Below, in pieces: positions 1 to 8,802 of a DNA stretch of 64,000 bases. The notes below the pieces were generated by a model. That model did not search any database and was not told the DNA's origin. It was given only the letters and a program-made list of their open reading frames with translations. A program made the position numbers and the translations under genes. How positions within the stretch are numbered: the first letter of the stretch is position 1; every line of letters starts with the position of its first letter. The stretch is from Ruminococcus sp. GTDB taxonomy: Bacteria > Bacillota > Clostridia > Oscillospirales > Ruminococcaceae. The stretch spans positions 1-64,000 of the forward strand of contig JAFUQX010000069.1 of the NCBI GenBank assembly GCA_017472145.1, read 5' to 3'.

Positions 1-59
1 AATTCCTCTATGCAGATCATTTCATACTGGCCTCGTTCGTCTCTTTTCGTTGCTAACAT
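1..59 (-). CDS. Transposase N-terminus, IS1182-like, cut by window edge
   Basis: On the minus strand an ATG at position 59 opens a frame of 19 codons that runs off the left edge without a stop. Its end, GQYEMICIEE, resembles the start of IS1182-family transposases, which continue with a conserved LVPxDHLLR stretch. That stretch would lie outside the window, so the call rests on a short match. A weak GGGTGG ribosome site lies just upstream, and a good -10 sits at 83-88. The gene runs away from everything else in the window and follows a cluster of hairpins, as expected at the end of an inserted element. It could also be an unrelated short coding start. Confidence 0.45.
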   Translation of the reverse strand, partial: MLATKRDERGQYEMICIEE

Positions 60-82
60 TTCTGCCACCCGCCTTTTTTTCT

Positions 83-111
83 ATTATACCATATCTATGC
101 GAAAAAGCCAA
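83..111 (-). promoter_or_regulatory. Promoter of the left-edge gene
   Basis: On the minus strand TATAAT (88 down to 83) lies 17 bases from TTGGCT (111 down to 106). The -35 sits inside the hairpin at 102-129, so read-through transcripts could mask it. It points to the gene starting at 59. Confidence 0.45.
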
Positions 112-129
112 GCTCTTGCTTGGCTTTTT
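102..129. terminator. Bidirectional hairpin terminator
   Basis: An 11-bp perfect inverted repeat (AAAAAGCCAAG / CTTGGCTTTTT) with a 6-base loop has an A/T tail on both sides. It separates the left-edge gene from the ABC transporter gene. Confidence 0.75.
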
Positions 130-140
130 CGACAGACTGA

Positions 141-170
141 ACGGCATCGTGCAAAAGCGATGCCGTTTTT
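141..170 (+). terminator. Hairpin terminator, plus orientation
   Basis: ACGGCATCG / CGATGCCGT form a 9-bp stem followed by TTTTT on the plus strand only. No plus-strand gene is seen to its left within the window. Confidence 0.6.
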
Positions 171-186
171 AGCTTATTAATAAGGA

Positions 187-213
187 AAAAGTCCAGCGCA
201 GGCTGGACTTTTC
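187..213 (-). terminator. Terminator of the ABC transporter gene
   Basis: An 11-bp stem (AAAAGTCCAGC / GCTGGACTTTT) lies 17 bases past the stop of the ABC transporter gene, with a T-run on the minus strand. Confidence 0.8.
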
Positions 214-229
214 TTTGGATGGATCTGGT

Positions 230-3200
230 TTATTCAGAGCGCAGTGCAACTACAGGGTCTTTCTTTGCAGCGCTTCTGGATGGGATCAGACCGGACAGCA
301 GGTTCAGGCCCATGCTGATAAGCACCAGAATGATAGCAGCCTTCACCGGCAGAACAGCGTTCAGATTCATAATGCCTGTGAGGTCGTGTACCAGGGCATT
401 GATGGGAATACACAGCAGATAGGTAACCACAACGCCCAGCAGACCAGCTGTAAATCCGATGATGAGCGTCTCCGCATTGAACATGCTGGAAACATTCTTC
501 TTGGATGCACCAATTGCACGGAGAATACCGATCTCCTTTGTACGCTCCTGAACAGAAATCAGCGTGATAACTGCAATCATAATGGAGGATACGATCAGAG
601 AGATCGCCACAAAGGCAATCAATACATAGGTGATCGTGTCAATGATGGTTGTAATGGAGGACATCATCAGGCCCACATAGTCGGTGTACTGAATCTTGGA
701 CAGTTCGTCTACATTCTCATTATAGTCCGCAATGGCTTCCTCAATGATATCCTTGTTCTCAAAGGAGGATGCGTACAGATTGATGGCCGAGGGTTCCTCC
801 AGGTCCAGATAGCCCATTTCAACAAGATTGTCCTCGTATGTGGAGTCTGAGAAAACGAGAATCTCATCATAATATGCTGCACACTGCTCTGTAGTGTAGG
901 ATTCCATTGCGGCCTCCAGACCCATGATCAGCTCCTCCGGCTTCATGGCCGCCATCTGTTCCTGTACCTGCTGTGCATACTGCATTTTAACCTGTTCGGT
1001 TACCATAGCTGTATAGGCTTCTGTCAGATCATCATCGCTCATGGATTCGATATAGGAGATGACCTCATCCTCGCTCATACCCATCTGCTGGGTCAGAGCC
1101 TGAGTCATAGTCTCTTCCATAGCCGCACGATCCATCCCCTTCATGGCGTCGGCTGTCATGGCTTCCAGCTCCTCGTCAGAGGGAATGGACATCATCTGTA
1201 CATAGGCGGCCGCCTTTGCTGTATTGTCCATAGAGTCGATGAAGCTGCGGAATTCCGCCTCTTTTTCAGCATCCGTCAGATTGCCTGTGGTTTCCTTAAA
1301 GGGAAGACCTGTGAAAATGTCTGTGTCCGGATCGTCCAGCTGAGCCTGAATGGATTCGGAATCCTTTGCATTTTCGATTACATATTCTGTCAGACCGTTT
1401 GTGTAGCCGATAGAGCCTGACAGCATGGATGCTGTAGCGTCTTCATTAGGACGGATGATACCCGTTACCTTCAGAGCCAGTCCATTGTCATAGAGATACT
1501 TCAGACCGGTCTCTTTCTCACGCAGATCCGTGTAGAGTCCGGTCTGCTCGTCATAGCTGTAGCAGTCGGAGTTGAGGATGGTACGGAATTCCATGCCGCA
1601 GATTTCCTCATATGTCCAGGACTGTGCAGTCTTCTCCGGAAGGGCCTCCTGATTAATGGCTGCACTTACAATTTCATCCATATTCTCCTTGGACTGAAGA
1701 CCCAGTGCATAGAGGGTCACGTCATCCAGCTCGTTGTTCTCATCCAGAACCAGTACGATCTCATCGTAGTTGTCCGGCCACTCGCCATAAACCACATCAT
1801 ACTGTTTTTTCAGCAGATCATTGATCGGCTGGCCGTTTTCACCGGGGAGAAGCTGCTGCCAGGCCTGGGAGGATACGCCGCCCATAGACATGCCGCTCAT
1901 AGCAGAGGAATTCATCATACCGGTGCTTTCCTGCATCTCTGTCATCATGGAAAGGTCCATTCCCATGAATTCCATAATCAGATCCTGAAGCAGTTCCTGA
2001 GAATCGGAACGGATGATCGTACCATCCACATTCTCTGTATAAATCAGCAGATCCAGGTTGTAGGCATACTGAATGCCATTGATGGCCTGATGAAGACCAG
2101 ATTCACTGGTATCACTTTCATATTCCTCCTCGATATATTTCTTGAAGGATCTCAGGTCGTTTTCGGTGGTTTCCATATTGGTAAAGGCCTCTACGATATT
2201 ATATACCGCAGGCCGTTCGTAAACAGCATCCCGGTCATGCTCGCGGTCAGAGCCGTCTCCGCCCATAAAGGTCATCATCAGGGAGCTGAGGTCTACATTG
2301 GTCTCCTGAATGGTCAGCGGATAGGAGGACAGCGTTTCCTCCTGGACGGTATTGATATATCCGGAGAAGCCCTGAGAGATCGCCAGTACCAATGCAATGC
2401 CGATGATACCAATGCTTCCCGCAAAGGAGGTCAGCATGGTACGGCCCTTCTTGGTGAAAAGATTCTTCAGGGACAAGGAGAAGGAGGTCGCAAAGGACAT
2501 GGAGGGCTTTTTGATTTTCTGGGTGTTCTCCATCGCCGCCTTATCGCTCAGCTCCTCGGTGCGGATCTCCTTTGCACTCAGCGGAGCAGAGTCATCCGTG
2601 ATCTTACCATCCAGCATCCGGATGATTCGGGTGGAATATTTTTCAGCCAGCTCCGGATTATGGGTTACCATAATGACCAGTCTGTCCTTGGATACGCTCT
2701 TGAGGATTTCCATTACCTGTACACTTGTTTCCGTATCCAGTGCACCCGTAGGCTCATCCGCAAGGATAATATCGGGATTGTTTACCAGCGCACGAGCGAT
2801 GGCCACACGCTGCATCTGACCGCCGGACATTTCGCTGGGCTTCTTGCGCAGCTGGGATTCCAGTCCGACCTGCTTCAGGGCCTCCTTGGCCCGCTGTCTG
2901 CGTTCCGACTTGGATACACCGGAAAGCGTCAGGGCCAGCTCCACATTCTGGAGAACGGTCTGATGGGGGATCAGATTATAGCTCTGGAACACAAAGCCGA
3001 TGGAGTGATTGCGGTAAGCATCCCAGTCTCTGGCCTTGAAGTCCTTGGTAGATCTTCCGTTGATGATCAGGTCGCCGGCGGTGTACTGGTCAAGACCGCC
3101 GATGATATTGAGCATGGTAGTCTTGCCGCATCCGGACGGGCCTAAGATGGAAACGAATTCACTCTGCCGGAATTTCAGATCGATCCCCTTCAGGGCATGG

Positions 3201-3253
3201 ACGGTATTTTCGCCGGCAGGATAATCCTTGGTTATGTTTTTCAGTTCTAGCAT
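230..3253 (-). CDS. Fused ABC transporter, MacB/FtsX type (ATPase plus permease)
   Basis: This 1007-residue protein joins an ABC ATPase to an FtsX-like permease. Walker A GPSGCGKT is at 38-45, signature MSGGQ at 142-146, Walker B with ADEPTGALD near 162-173 and the switch His at 198. The first membrane segment lies near 270-300. A very large extracellular domain of about 550 residues follows, then three membrane segments in the last 150 residues with the FtsX-type EIGILRAIGAS motif and a DPVVALR end. MacB-like mechanotransmission systems act in peptide or antibiotic resistance, lipoprotein handling or signalling. The adjacent divergent two-component system suggests stress- or peptide-responsive control. 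The extracellular domain is unusually methionine-rich and much longer than in MacB. The substrate is unknown. An AAGGAGG site precedes the ATG. Confidence 0.9.
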   Translation of the reverse strand: MLELKNITKDYPAGENTVHALKGIDLKFRQSEFVSILGPSGCGKTTMLNIIGGLDQYTAGDLIINGRSTKDFKARDWDAYRNHSIGFVFQSYNLIPHQTVLQNVELALTLSGVSKSERRQRAKEALKQVGLESQLRKKPSEMSGGQMQRVAIARALVNNPDIILADEPTGALDTETSVQVMEILKSVSKDRLVIMVTHNPELAEKYSTRIIRMLDGKITDDSAPLSAKEIRTEELSDKAAMENTQKIKKPSMSFATSFSLSLKNLFTKKGRTMLTSFAGSIGIIGIALVLAISQGFSGYINTVQEETLSSYPLTIQETNVDLSSLMMTFMGGDGSDREHDRDAVYERPAVYNIVEAFTNMETTENDLRSFKKYIEEEYESDTSESGLHQAINGIQYAYNLDLLIYTENVDGTIIRSDSQELLQDLIMEFMGMDLSMMTEMQESTGMMNSSAMSGMSMGGVSSQAWQQLLPGENGQPINDLLKKQYDVVYGEWPDNYDEIVLVLDENNELDDVTLYALGLQSKENMDEIVSAAINQEALPEKTAQSWTYEEICGMEFRTILNSDCYSYDEQTGLYTDLREKETGLKYLYDNGLALKVTGIIRPNEDATASMLSGSIGYTNGLTEYVIENAKDSESIQAQLDDPDTDIFTGLPFKETTGNLTDAEKEAEFRSFIDSMDNTAKAAAYVQMMSIPSDEELEAMTADAMKGMDRAAMEETMTQALTQQMGMSEDEVISYIESMSDDDLTEAYTAMVTEQVKMQYAQQVQEQMAAMKPEELIMGLEAAMESYTTEQCAAYYDEILVFSDSTYEDNLVEMGYLDLEEPSAINLYASSFENKDIIEEAIADYNENVDELSKIQYTDYVGLMMSSITTIIDTITYVLIAFVAISLIVSSIMIAVITLISVQERTKEIGILRAIGASKKNVSSMFNAETLIIGFTAGLLGVVVTYLLCIPINALVHDLTGIMNLNAVLPVKAAIILVLISMGLNLLSGLIPSRSAAKKDPVVALRSE

Positions 3254-3286
3254 AAATTTTCCTCCTTGTCTTTTTTGTGTATACTC

Positions 3287-3314
3287 ATGATATCACACGA
3301 GTCTCAAATTTCAA
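3287..3314 (-). promoter_or_regulatory. Promoter of the ABC transporter gene
   Basis: On the minus strand TTGAAA (3314-3309) and TATCAT (3292-3287) are 16 bases apart, about 35 bases before the ATG. An imperfect inverted repeat, GAGTCTCA (3299-3306) and TGAAACTC (3320-3327), brackets the -35 and could be an operator. Confidence 0.55.
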
Positions 3315-3361
3315 TCAAGTGAAACTCAATTTTTGGAGAGATTCCGTTGAGCTTCTGTTGA

Positions 3362-3417
3362 GGTTTCCGGAGTTGCTTTTTTCCGGAAACCATGATACAA
3401 TAAAACACATGGAAACC
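3362..3417 (+). promoter_or_regulatory. Promoter and palindromic operator of the two-component genes
   Basis: TTGCTT (3373-3378) and TACAAT (3396-3401) are 17 bases apart upstream of the response-regulator gene. The -35 lies in the loop of a perfect inverted repeat, GGTTTCCGG (3362-3370) and CCGGAAACC (3383-3391). A third half-site, GGAAACC, is at 3411-3417. The arrangement suggests control by the response regulator itself or another dimeric regulator. Confidence 0.6.
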
Positions 3418-3447
3418 TGTATCCGCTTATAGAAAGAAGGAATTTGT

Positions 3448-4119
3448 ATGTTTAAGATATTAGTGGTAGAGGATGATCTGGATTTGCAGGAGCTGTTCTG
3501 CCGTACACTCAAGCGCAATGGCTATCAGCCTATCGGGGCAGACAATGCGCTGAAGGCCCTCCGGACCCTGGAGGAGGAGCATATCAACCTGATTGTATCA
3601 GATGTCATGATGCCGGGGATGAACGGTTTTGATTTTGTTCGTCAGCTGAGGGAAAGCGGCATTGACCTTCCGGTACTGATCATCACGGCCAAGGGCGATA
3701 TTCTCGACAAGCAGTCCGGCTTTATGGCCGGAGCAGATGACTATATGGTAAAGCCCATAGATCTCAGTGAAATGCTTTTTCGTATTACAGCCCTGCTCCG
3801 CCGGGCCAAAAGCGTCAGCGAGCAGAAGCTGACCTTTGGCAATACGATCCTGGAATATATCTCGTGGACGGTAACAGATGATAACGGCACGCAGATCCTC
3901 CCACAGAAGGAGTTTCAGCTTTTGTACAAGCTGCTGTCCTATCCAGGGCAGATCTTCACCCGCCAGCAGATTCTGGATGATATCTGGGGCACGGCCGACT
4001 ATGTAGATTCCCATACGCTGGATGTCCATATCAGTCGTCTGCGGGATCGATTCAAGAATAACAGGGATTTTGAAATCGTCACCATCCGGGGACTGGGCTA
4101 CAGGGCGGTGAAAAAATGA
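3448..4119 (+). CDS. OmpR-family response regulator
   Basis: This 223-residue two-domain regulator has a receiver domain with acidic residues E8-D10, phospho-acceptor Asp52, switch Thr80 and Lys102. A winged-helix DNA-binding domain from about residue 128 ends with the usual IRGLGYRA hairpin. Length and layout are standard. Its stop overlaps the start of the histidine kinase gene by four bases (ATGA), so the two are translationally coupled. It is divergent from the ABC transporter gene, a common arrangement in which the regulator controls the transporter. The start is set by GAAGGA seven bases before ATG. Confidence 0.93.
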   Translation: MFKILVVEDDLDLQELFCRTLKRNGYQPIGADNALKALRTLEEEHINLIVSDVMMPGMNGFDFVRQLRESGIDLPVLIITAKGDILDKQSGFMAGADDYMVKPIDLSEMLFRITALLRRAKSVSEQKLTFGNTILEYISWTVTDDNGTQILPQKEFQLLYKLLSYPGQIFTRQQILDDIWGTADYVDSHTLDVHISRLRDRFKNNRDFEIVTIRGLGYRAVKK

Positions 4120-5183
4120 GTAAATGCTTTCGGAGGAGAATCAGGCTGTTCCGTATGCGCAGACGTTTTCTGATCGGCTTTTTCTGCGCCACCTGTCTGT
4201 TTGCCATAATCGTGTTCGGCATGGGCTTTCTTCTTGAACAGAACGGTATATCTATCCGCATGCTGCACGGGCATATAGCCGGAATGCTGCTGCTCAGTAC
4301 CATCTGCGCAGCTATTGTATCGGCCTTTTCCTATTTTATGGTGCGCCGTATGTTTCGTTCTCTGGAGCAGATGAATCAGGCGGCTCAGAAAATCGCTAAG
4401 GGAGATTATGATGTTTATGTGGAATACAGAGGACATGTAGAGGAGCTGGAGAGCACCATTGAAAATTTCAATAAGATGGCACATGAGCTGAATTCAGTGG
4501 AGATGATCCGCAAGGACTTTATTGCCAATGTCTCCCACGAATTCAAAACGCCCTTGTCCTCCATCACAGGCTATGTTACCCTGCTGCAGGATCCGGATCT
4601 TACCGAGGAGGAGCGCAGCGTATATATTCAGAAAACCTTTTTCAATATTGAAAAGCTCAATGATCTGACAGAGAATATTCTTCGTCTTTCCAAGCTGGAG
4701 AACCAGACCTATCTGGATCCGCCGGTATCCTTTCGGCTGGACGAGCAGATCCGGGAGGCGATTGTGCTGCTTGAGCCGAAGTGGAGCCGCAGGTCGCTGG
4801 AGCTGGAGCTGGATTTACCGGAGATGACTTATTTCGGACAGAAGGCCCTGCTGTTTCAGGTGTGGATGAATCTCATCAGCAATGCTGTGAAATTTTCTGA
4901 TACAGGCGGCAGTATTTCCGTAAAGCTGAAGGATACGGCCCATCATGTGCAGGTGTTTGTGGGAGATGAGGGTATCGGAATGGAGCAGGATACGCTGGAA
5001 CATATCTTTGATAAGTTTTATCAGGGCGACACCTCACGGCGTTCTCAGGGGAATGGCCTGGGTCTTGCGCTGTGCAAGGAGATCATTCAGCGCTGCGGAG
5101 GGAAGATCCTTGTCACCAGTCAGCCAGGGGAAGGGTCGGTGTTTATGGTGCAACTGCCTAAAAAATCTTTACAAATTATATGA
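4116..5183 (+). CDS. Sensor histidine kinase
   Basis: This 355-residue membrane kinase is the partner of the response regulator just upstream. Two membrane segments (about 18-40 and 53-76) enclose only a very short outer loop, so it may sense within the membrane or through the ABC transporter rather than bind a ligand directly. A HAMP linker follows. The dimerisation/phosphoacceptor motif VSHEFKTPLSS contains His141. The ATP-binding domain has an N-box (LISNAVKF), a G1 box (DEGIGM) and a G2 box (GNGLGLAL). The short sensor resembles intramembrane-sensing kinases of Firmicutes that work with ABC transporters. The specific signal is an inference that cannot be tested here. Confidence 0.93.
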   Translation: MSKCFRRRIRLFRMRRRFLIGFFCATCLFAIIVFGMGFLLEQNGISIRMLHGHIAGMLLLSTICAAIVSAFSYFMVRRMFRSLEQMNQAAQKIAKGDYDVYVEYRGHVEELESTIENFNKMAHELNSVEMIRKDFIANVSHEFKTPLSSITGYVTLLQDPDLTEEERSVYIQKTFFNIEKLNDLTENILRLSKLENQTYLDPPVSFRLDEQIREAIVLLEPKWSRRSLELELDLPEMTYFGQKALLFQVWMNLISNAVKFSDTGGSISVKLKDTAHHVQVFVGDEGIGMEQDTLEHIFDKFYQGDTSRRSQGNGLGLALCKEIIQRCGGKILVTSQPGEGSVFMVQLPKKSLQII

Positions 5184-5196
5184 ATTGTGGTATAAT
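5168..5196 (+). promoter_or_regulatory. Sigma-A promoter of the LRR protein gene
   Basis: TTTACA (5168-5173) and TATAAT (5191-5196) are 17 bases apart with an extended TGG before the -10. The -35 lies in the last codons of the kinase gene, so the LRR gene has its own start. Confidence 0.75.
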
Positions 5197-5260
5197 TTTA
5201 TAACTAAAGGGAAGCGGGGAAACGCTCGGGGGATGAAATTTTAACAAAGGAGTTATTTTT

Positions 5261-8179
5261 ATGAAAGGATTTAAAGGGAAAGGAAGAAAAATACAGGCGG
5301 CCCTGCTGGCCTGCATGCTGAGCATGCCCATTGCAGCGCCGGCATTGCAGTCCATAACTGCATTTGCGGAGGACAGCACTGTTCAGAGCGGAACGCACGA
5401 GAATCTTACCTGGCGTCTTGAGGATGGCGTTCTGACGATTTCCGGGGAAGGAGACATGACTTCCGAAAGCTATTCTACAAACGGCGCAGTCTATACTGCG
5501 GTTGTGATCGAGGGCGGAATCACCTCCATTCCTGAAAATGCATTTCGATATAATTCAAAGATCACTTCTGTTGAAATATCCGCTCCCATTCAGACAATTC
5601 CGGATTCAGCCTTCAAAAGCTGCACCTCCCTGGAGCGTGTTGTGCTGCCCGACAGCGTGGAGCTGATTGATATGATGGCATTCTGGAATTGTGCTTTGAC
5701 GGAAATTGAGCTCCCGTCCTCTCTGAAAGTCATCGAGAGCTATGCATTCTATGGCAATCAGATGACAAGCATTATTCTGCCGGAGGGATTGGAAACCATC
5801 GGTTTTCAGACTTTTGACATGGCCGCAAACTCAGATGAAGATCCTCTTTGCTTTGGGGATGTTGTGCTGCCGGACTCGGTGACCTCCATTTGCGGCACCA
5901 GCTTCGGAGATATGAAGTCCATCACATTGGGTGCAGGTCTTGCTGAAATCAGCGGGACTTTTCAAGATCTGGAGCAGCTGGATGAAATTTATGTATCGGA
6001 TGAAAATCCCTATTTTGAAGCGGAGGATGGTATTCTTTACAATAAGGGAAGGACAGCTCTGATCGATGCTGCGCCGACTCATGCATTCCAAAGCGACACA
6101 CTGACCATTCCGGATACTGTTCAGAGTATTCAGAAGAAAATAAAGCTGGAGTGCTTCAGGGCCTTTGAAGTATCCGAGCTGAATCTGTATTTGTCTGCGG
6201 TGGACGGCGTTCTCCTGAATAAGGACAGGACAAAGGTGCTGATGTATCCCTGCGGAAAGTCGGATCCTGTATTTTTCGTGCCGGATACAGTTACAACGAT
6301 CTGTGAAAGGGCATGCAGCGATTCAAAGATAACGTGCGTGATTCTCCCGGAGTCTGTGACCACCATCGAGACCTATGCCTTTTATTCAAGTGCGGTAAGT
6401 ACGGTTTACACAACGCCTGGTCTGACCAATATCCATCAGCGGGCATTTAGTGGCCTGGATATGGAGTTTTTTGAATTCATGGCTGAAAATGGTACGCTGG
6501 AGAAAGATGCACTCGATTCGTCCAGGATGAAAACACTGTATCTTCCGGTTGGTTCAATGATGGATGAGGAAATGATAGAGGATGCGCTTTATGCGACAAC
6601 AGCGGTCGTTTACAGAGATGCTGTTGTCGGTGATCAGACAGAGGCCGCCGGCTCATGCGGGGAGAATCTGACCTGGGCGCTATCGGACGGTATTCTCACC
6701 ATTTGCGGAAACGGTCCCATGGAGGGATTTTCCTCAGAAGAAGCATATCCATGGTATGGACGATATTACCATACTGTCCGGTTTTCCGGAGAAAATATCG
6801 AAATCGGAGCATATGCCTTTCAGAATTCTCCCCGGCTACATTCTATGGATTTAAGCGGAGTAACAGCTGCCGGGATGAGGGCCTTTGCCAATTGCCCCTA
6901 TTTATGTTACTTTGAAAATGACGAATCCCTTTCCTTTCTGGGCGAAAATGCCTTGCAGGATACCCATTTTCTGAAATGTTCTGAATACTATGTACGAGAT
7001 GGATTTTCTGTTCTGGGTCATGTTATCATACGACTGGAGGAGGACGCAGAAGTGGTAACCATTCCAGAGGAAATTTCCTGTGTTATGAATAGTGCATTTT
7101 CAGAAAGCACAAAGCTTAATACACTCTATGTCCCACAAACGGGTGTGTATTATCACAGCCGGGCTTTTCTGGACAATACAACTCTTGAGCATGTGCGTAT
7201 GATCGGAAGTGAAACAGATCTTACCCTTGCTGTGTTTCAGGCGGCCGCCGAATCCTGCAAAAGCGTTTCCCTTATGGACAAGGCCGGGAACGTTTGCTCC
7301 GGTACAGCCATCCATCGGGAAAACAGTCTTCTGCTTCTGGCCAATGCCCTACAGTCCACGCCATTTATGAATGGGCTGTACGACCTTTATTGCCAGGAGC
7401 GAATAGCTGCAACTGAATGCAGTTCTGAAATGTCCGACGAGCAGCTGATTCGGATACTCTTTGATTCTGTAATGAATGAATCGACCTACAGCTTTATCTA
7501 CATGGAAGCACCCTATGGAGAATATTCCGGAGACGGTACAGAATGGACGCTGGCCGACCGGCTGACTCATCAGGCGGAGGGGCTGATGATTTTGCAGCAG
7601 GGGATTTGTTCGTCTTATTGTATGATGTTTGATTCGTTGATCACCCTGCTTCGTGAAGAGGGAATTTCTGACACCATACAATGTCTGGAAAACCGAGGCG
7701 CAAACCACGAATGGAACGTCATTGGACTGGATGTGGGCACGGAATCGGAGCGGTGGTATTACTTGGACGGAGCGAACCGTGTATATCTGTTCGGGTATGA
7801 GCACGGGATTCTGAAATCCAGCCCGGAGATGTTTGCCTACACATCAGATATTCCGGAGAATGAGGATGGTACATACACCATCACGCTGTATGACGGAACT
7901 CAGATCCGTCTGCAGGGGGACTCGCTTCAGAGCGGTGCGGTTTGCGGCGATGTAGACGGCAATGGCCTGGTTGAGATCACCGATGCAACGCTCACACTGA
8001 CCATCTATGCCCGGCAGGCCGCCAGCCTGCCGCTGACGGCCACAGAAGCGGAAATTGCAGCGGCCGATGTGGACGGTGATGGCGTAGTGGATATCTCTGA
8101 TGCAACTGCCATTCTGACCTACTATGCACGGTACGCCGCGGGACTTAAGCCCAGCTGGGAGCATATCCTCGGCGTATAA
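5261..8179 (+). CDS. Secreted LRR (BspA-type), transglutaminase-like, dockerin protein
   Basis: This 972-residue protein starts with a signal peptide, with likely cleavage after AFA at residue 36. Two blocks of BspA-type leucine-rich repeats follow (about 60-450 and 500-680), each opening with a similar WxLxDGxLTIxGxG segment. A transglutaminase/protease-like domain follows with Cys783 (or Cys787) in GICSSYC, His816 in NHEWN and Asp836 in YLDG, so the catalytic triad looks intact. A C-terminal dockerin-like module (about 895-965) has two DxDGxGxVxIxDAT calcium loops. The whole suggests a cell-surface or cellulosome-associated enzyme that may crosslink or cleave proteins. Target and partner are unknown. 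It has its own promoter, an AAAGGAG site and a strong terminator, so it is monocistronic. Confidence 0.88.
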   Translation: MKGFKGKGRKIQAALLACMLSMPIAAPALQSITAFAEDSTVQSGTHENLTWRLEDGVLTISGEGDMTSESYSTNGAVYTAVVIEGGITSIPENAFRYNSKITSVEISAPIQTIPDSAFKSCTSLERVVLPDSVELIDMMAFWNCALTEIELPSSLKVIESYAFYGNQMTSIILPEGLETIGFQTFDMAANSDEDPLCFGDVVLPDSVTSICGTSFGDMKSITLGAGLAEISGTFQDLEQLDEIYVSDENPYFEAEDGILYNKGRTALIDAAPTHAFQSDTLTIPDTVQSIQKKIKLECFRAFEVSELNLYLSAVDGVLLNKDRTKVLMYPCGKSDPVFFVPDTVTTICERACSDSKITCVILPESVTTIETYAFYSSAVSTVYTTPGLTNIHQRAFSGLDMEFFEFMAENGTLEKDALDSSRMKTLYLPVGSMMDEEMIEDALYATTAVVYRDAVVGDQTEAAGSCGENLTWALSDGILTICGNGPMEGFSSEEAYPWYGRYYHTVRFSGENIEIGAYAFQNSPRLHSMDLSGVTAAGMRAFANCPYLCYFENDESLSFLGENALQDTHFLKCSEYYVRDGFSVLGHVIIRLEEDAEVVTIPEEISCVMNSAFSESTKLNTLYVPQTGVYYHSRAFLDNTTLEHVRMIGSETDLTLAVFQAAAESCKSVSLMDKAGNVCSGTAIHRENSLLLLANALQSTPFMNGLYDLYCQERIAATECSSEMSDEQLIRILFDSVMNESTYSFIYMEAPYGEYSGDGTEWTLADRLTHQAEGLMILQQGICSSYCMMFDSLITLLREEGISDTIQCLENRGANHEWNVIGLDVGTESERWYYLDGANRVYLFGYEHGILKSSPEMFAYTSDIPENEDGTYTITLYDGTQIRLQGDSLQSGAVCGDVDGNGLVEITDATLTLTIYARQAASLPLTATEAEIAAADVDGDGVVDISDATAILTYYARYAAGLKPSWEHILGV

Positions 8180-8190
8180 AACGAAGATAC

Positions 8191-8229
8191 AAACGCATAT
8201 CCGGCGTATTTCTGCCGGATATGCGTTTT
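8191..8229 (+). terminator. Terminator of the LRR protein gene
   Basis: A 15-bp stem (AAACGCATATCCGGC with its complement at 8214-8228) and 8-base loop are followed by TTTTCT, 11 bases after the stop codon. Confidence 0.85.
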
Positions 8230-8246
8230 CTGCGTTTCCTGTCCGC

Positions 8247-8275
8247 TTGACAGGGAGGGGGAAATGTGGTATACT
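8247..8275 (+). promoter_or_regulatory. Strong sigma-A promoter of the glycan cluster
   Basis: TTGACA (8247-8252) and TATACT (8270-8275) are 17 bases apart with an extended TGG. It is the only clear promoter before the six tightly spaced genes 8329-14430. Confidence 0.8.
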
Positions 8276-8328
8276 ATGATAGCATTATTAGGGTATGAGA
8301 GGAAAAATGTATTTTAGGAGTCCTGAAA

Positions 8329-8802
8329 ATGGAAAATAAGATTTGTACGCAGCTTTTTGATATAGCAAATGAAAATATGCAGCAATCCGGAAACACGTTC
8401 ACACATCCGAGAGCTGCATTTTTATATTATACAAGGAACGACCCGCATAAGGTGGACATCCTTGAGCTTATGAAGGAGGAGGCCGCCAACGAGGAATTTG
8501 TGGAGATGGCCTACCTGGCCATCCTGAATCGTCCGATCGATGAGGAGGCTCAGAAAAGCTGGAAAAAACAGCTGGGCTTGCCGGAAAAGAAGTTCCGGGC
8601 CCTGGTGATCCAGCGGCTGACAGGATCCCCGGAGGCGGATGTCTGCCATAAGCGGATCTATAATAATATCTATGCGTCCCAGCGGAGACGGAAAGGCTCT
8701 GGTACAGTGGGCTTTATGGTGCAGAAGCTCCTGCCGCTGTACCGCCGGCTGCCTCAGGGGCTGAAGAACGGAATCCGCAGGATTATGGGGGTGGGTGAAT
8801 AA
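8329..8802 (+). CDS. DUF4214-like small protein
   Basis: This 157-residue soluble protein lacks a signal peptide. Residues about 45-105 carry a DUF4214-like pattern: FVEMAYLAILNRPIDEEAQKSW, in which a Y/F-x3-L-x-R-x3-D core is followed by a Trp. DUF4214 modules are often found beside or fused to glycosyltransferases and secreted surface proteins. Their biochemical role is not established. The stop overlaps the next ATG (TAATG), so it is co-translated with the large glycosyltransferase. It may be a helper or targeting subunit of that enzyme, which is an inference from position only. GGAG lies upstream of the ATG. Confidence 0.75.
   Translation: MENKICTQLFDIANENMQQSGNTFTHPRAAFLYYTRNDPHKVDILELMKEEAANEEFVEMAYLAILNRPIDEEAQKSWKKQLGLPEKKFRALVIQRLTGSPEADVCHKRIYNNIYASQRRRKGSGTVGFMVQKLLPLYRRLPQGLKNGIRRIMGVGE

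Noticed and set aside
5930-8164. Repeated motifs in the LRR gene considered as a DNA repeat array
   Set aside because: The repeats are protein-level leucine-rich units with variable DNA, and the two dockerin loops explain the similar stretches near the end. No CRISPR-like spacing is present.
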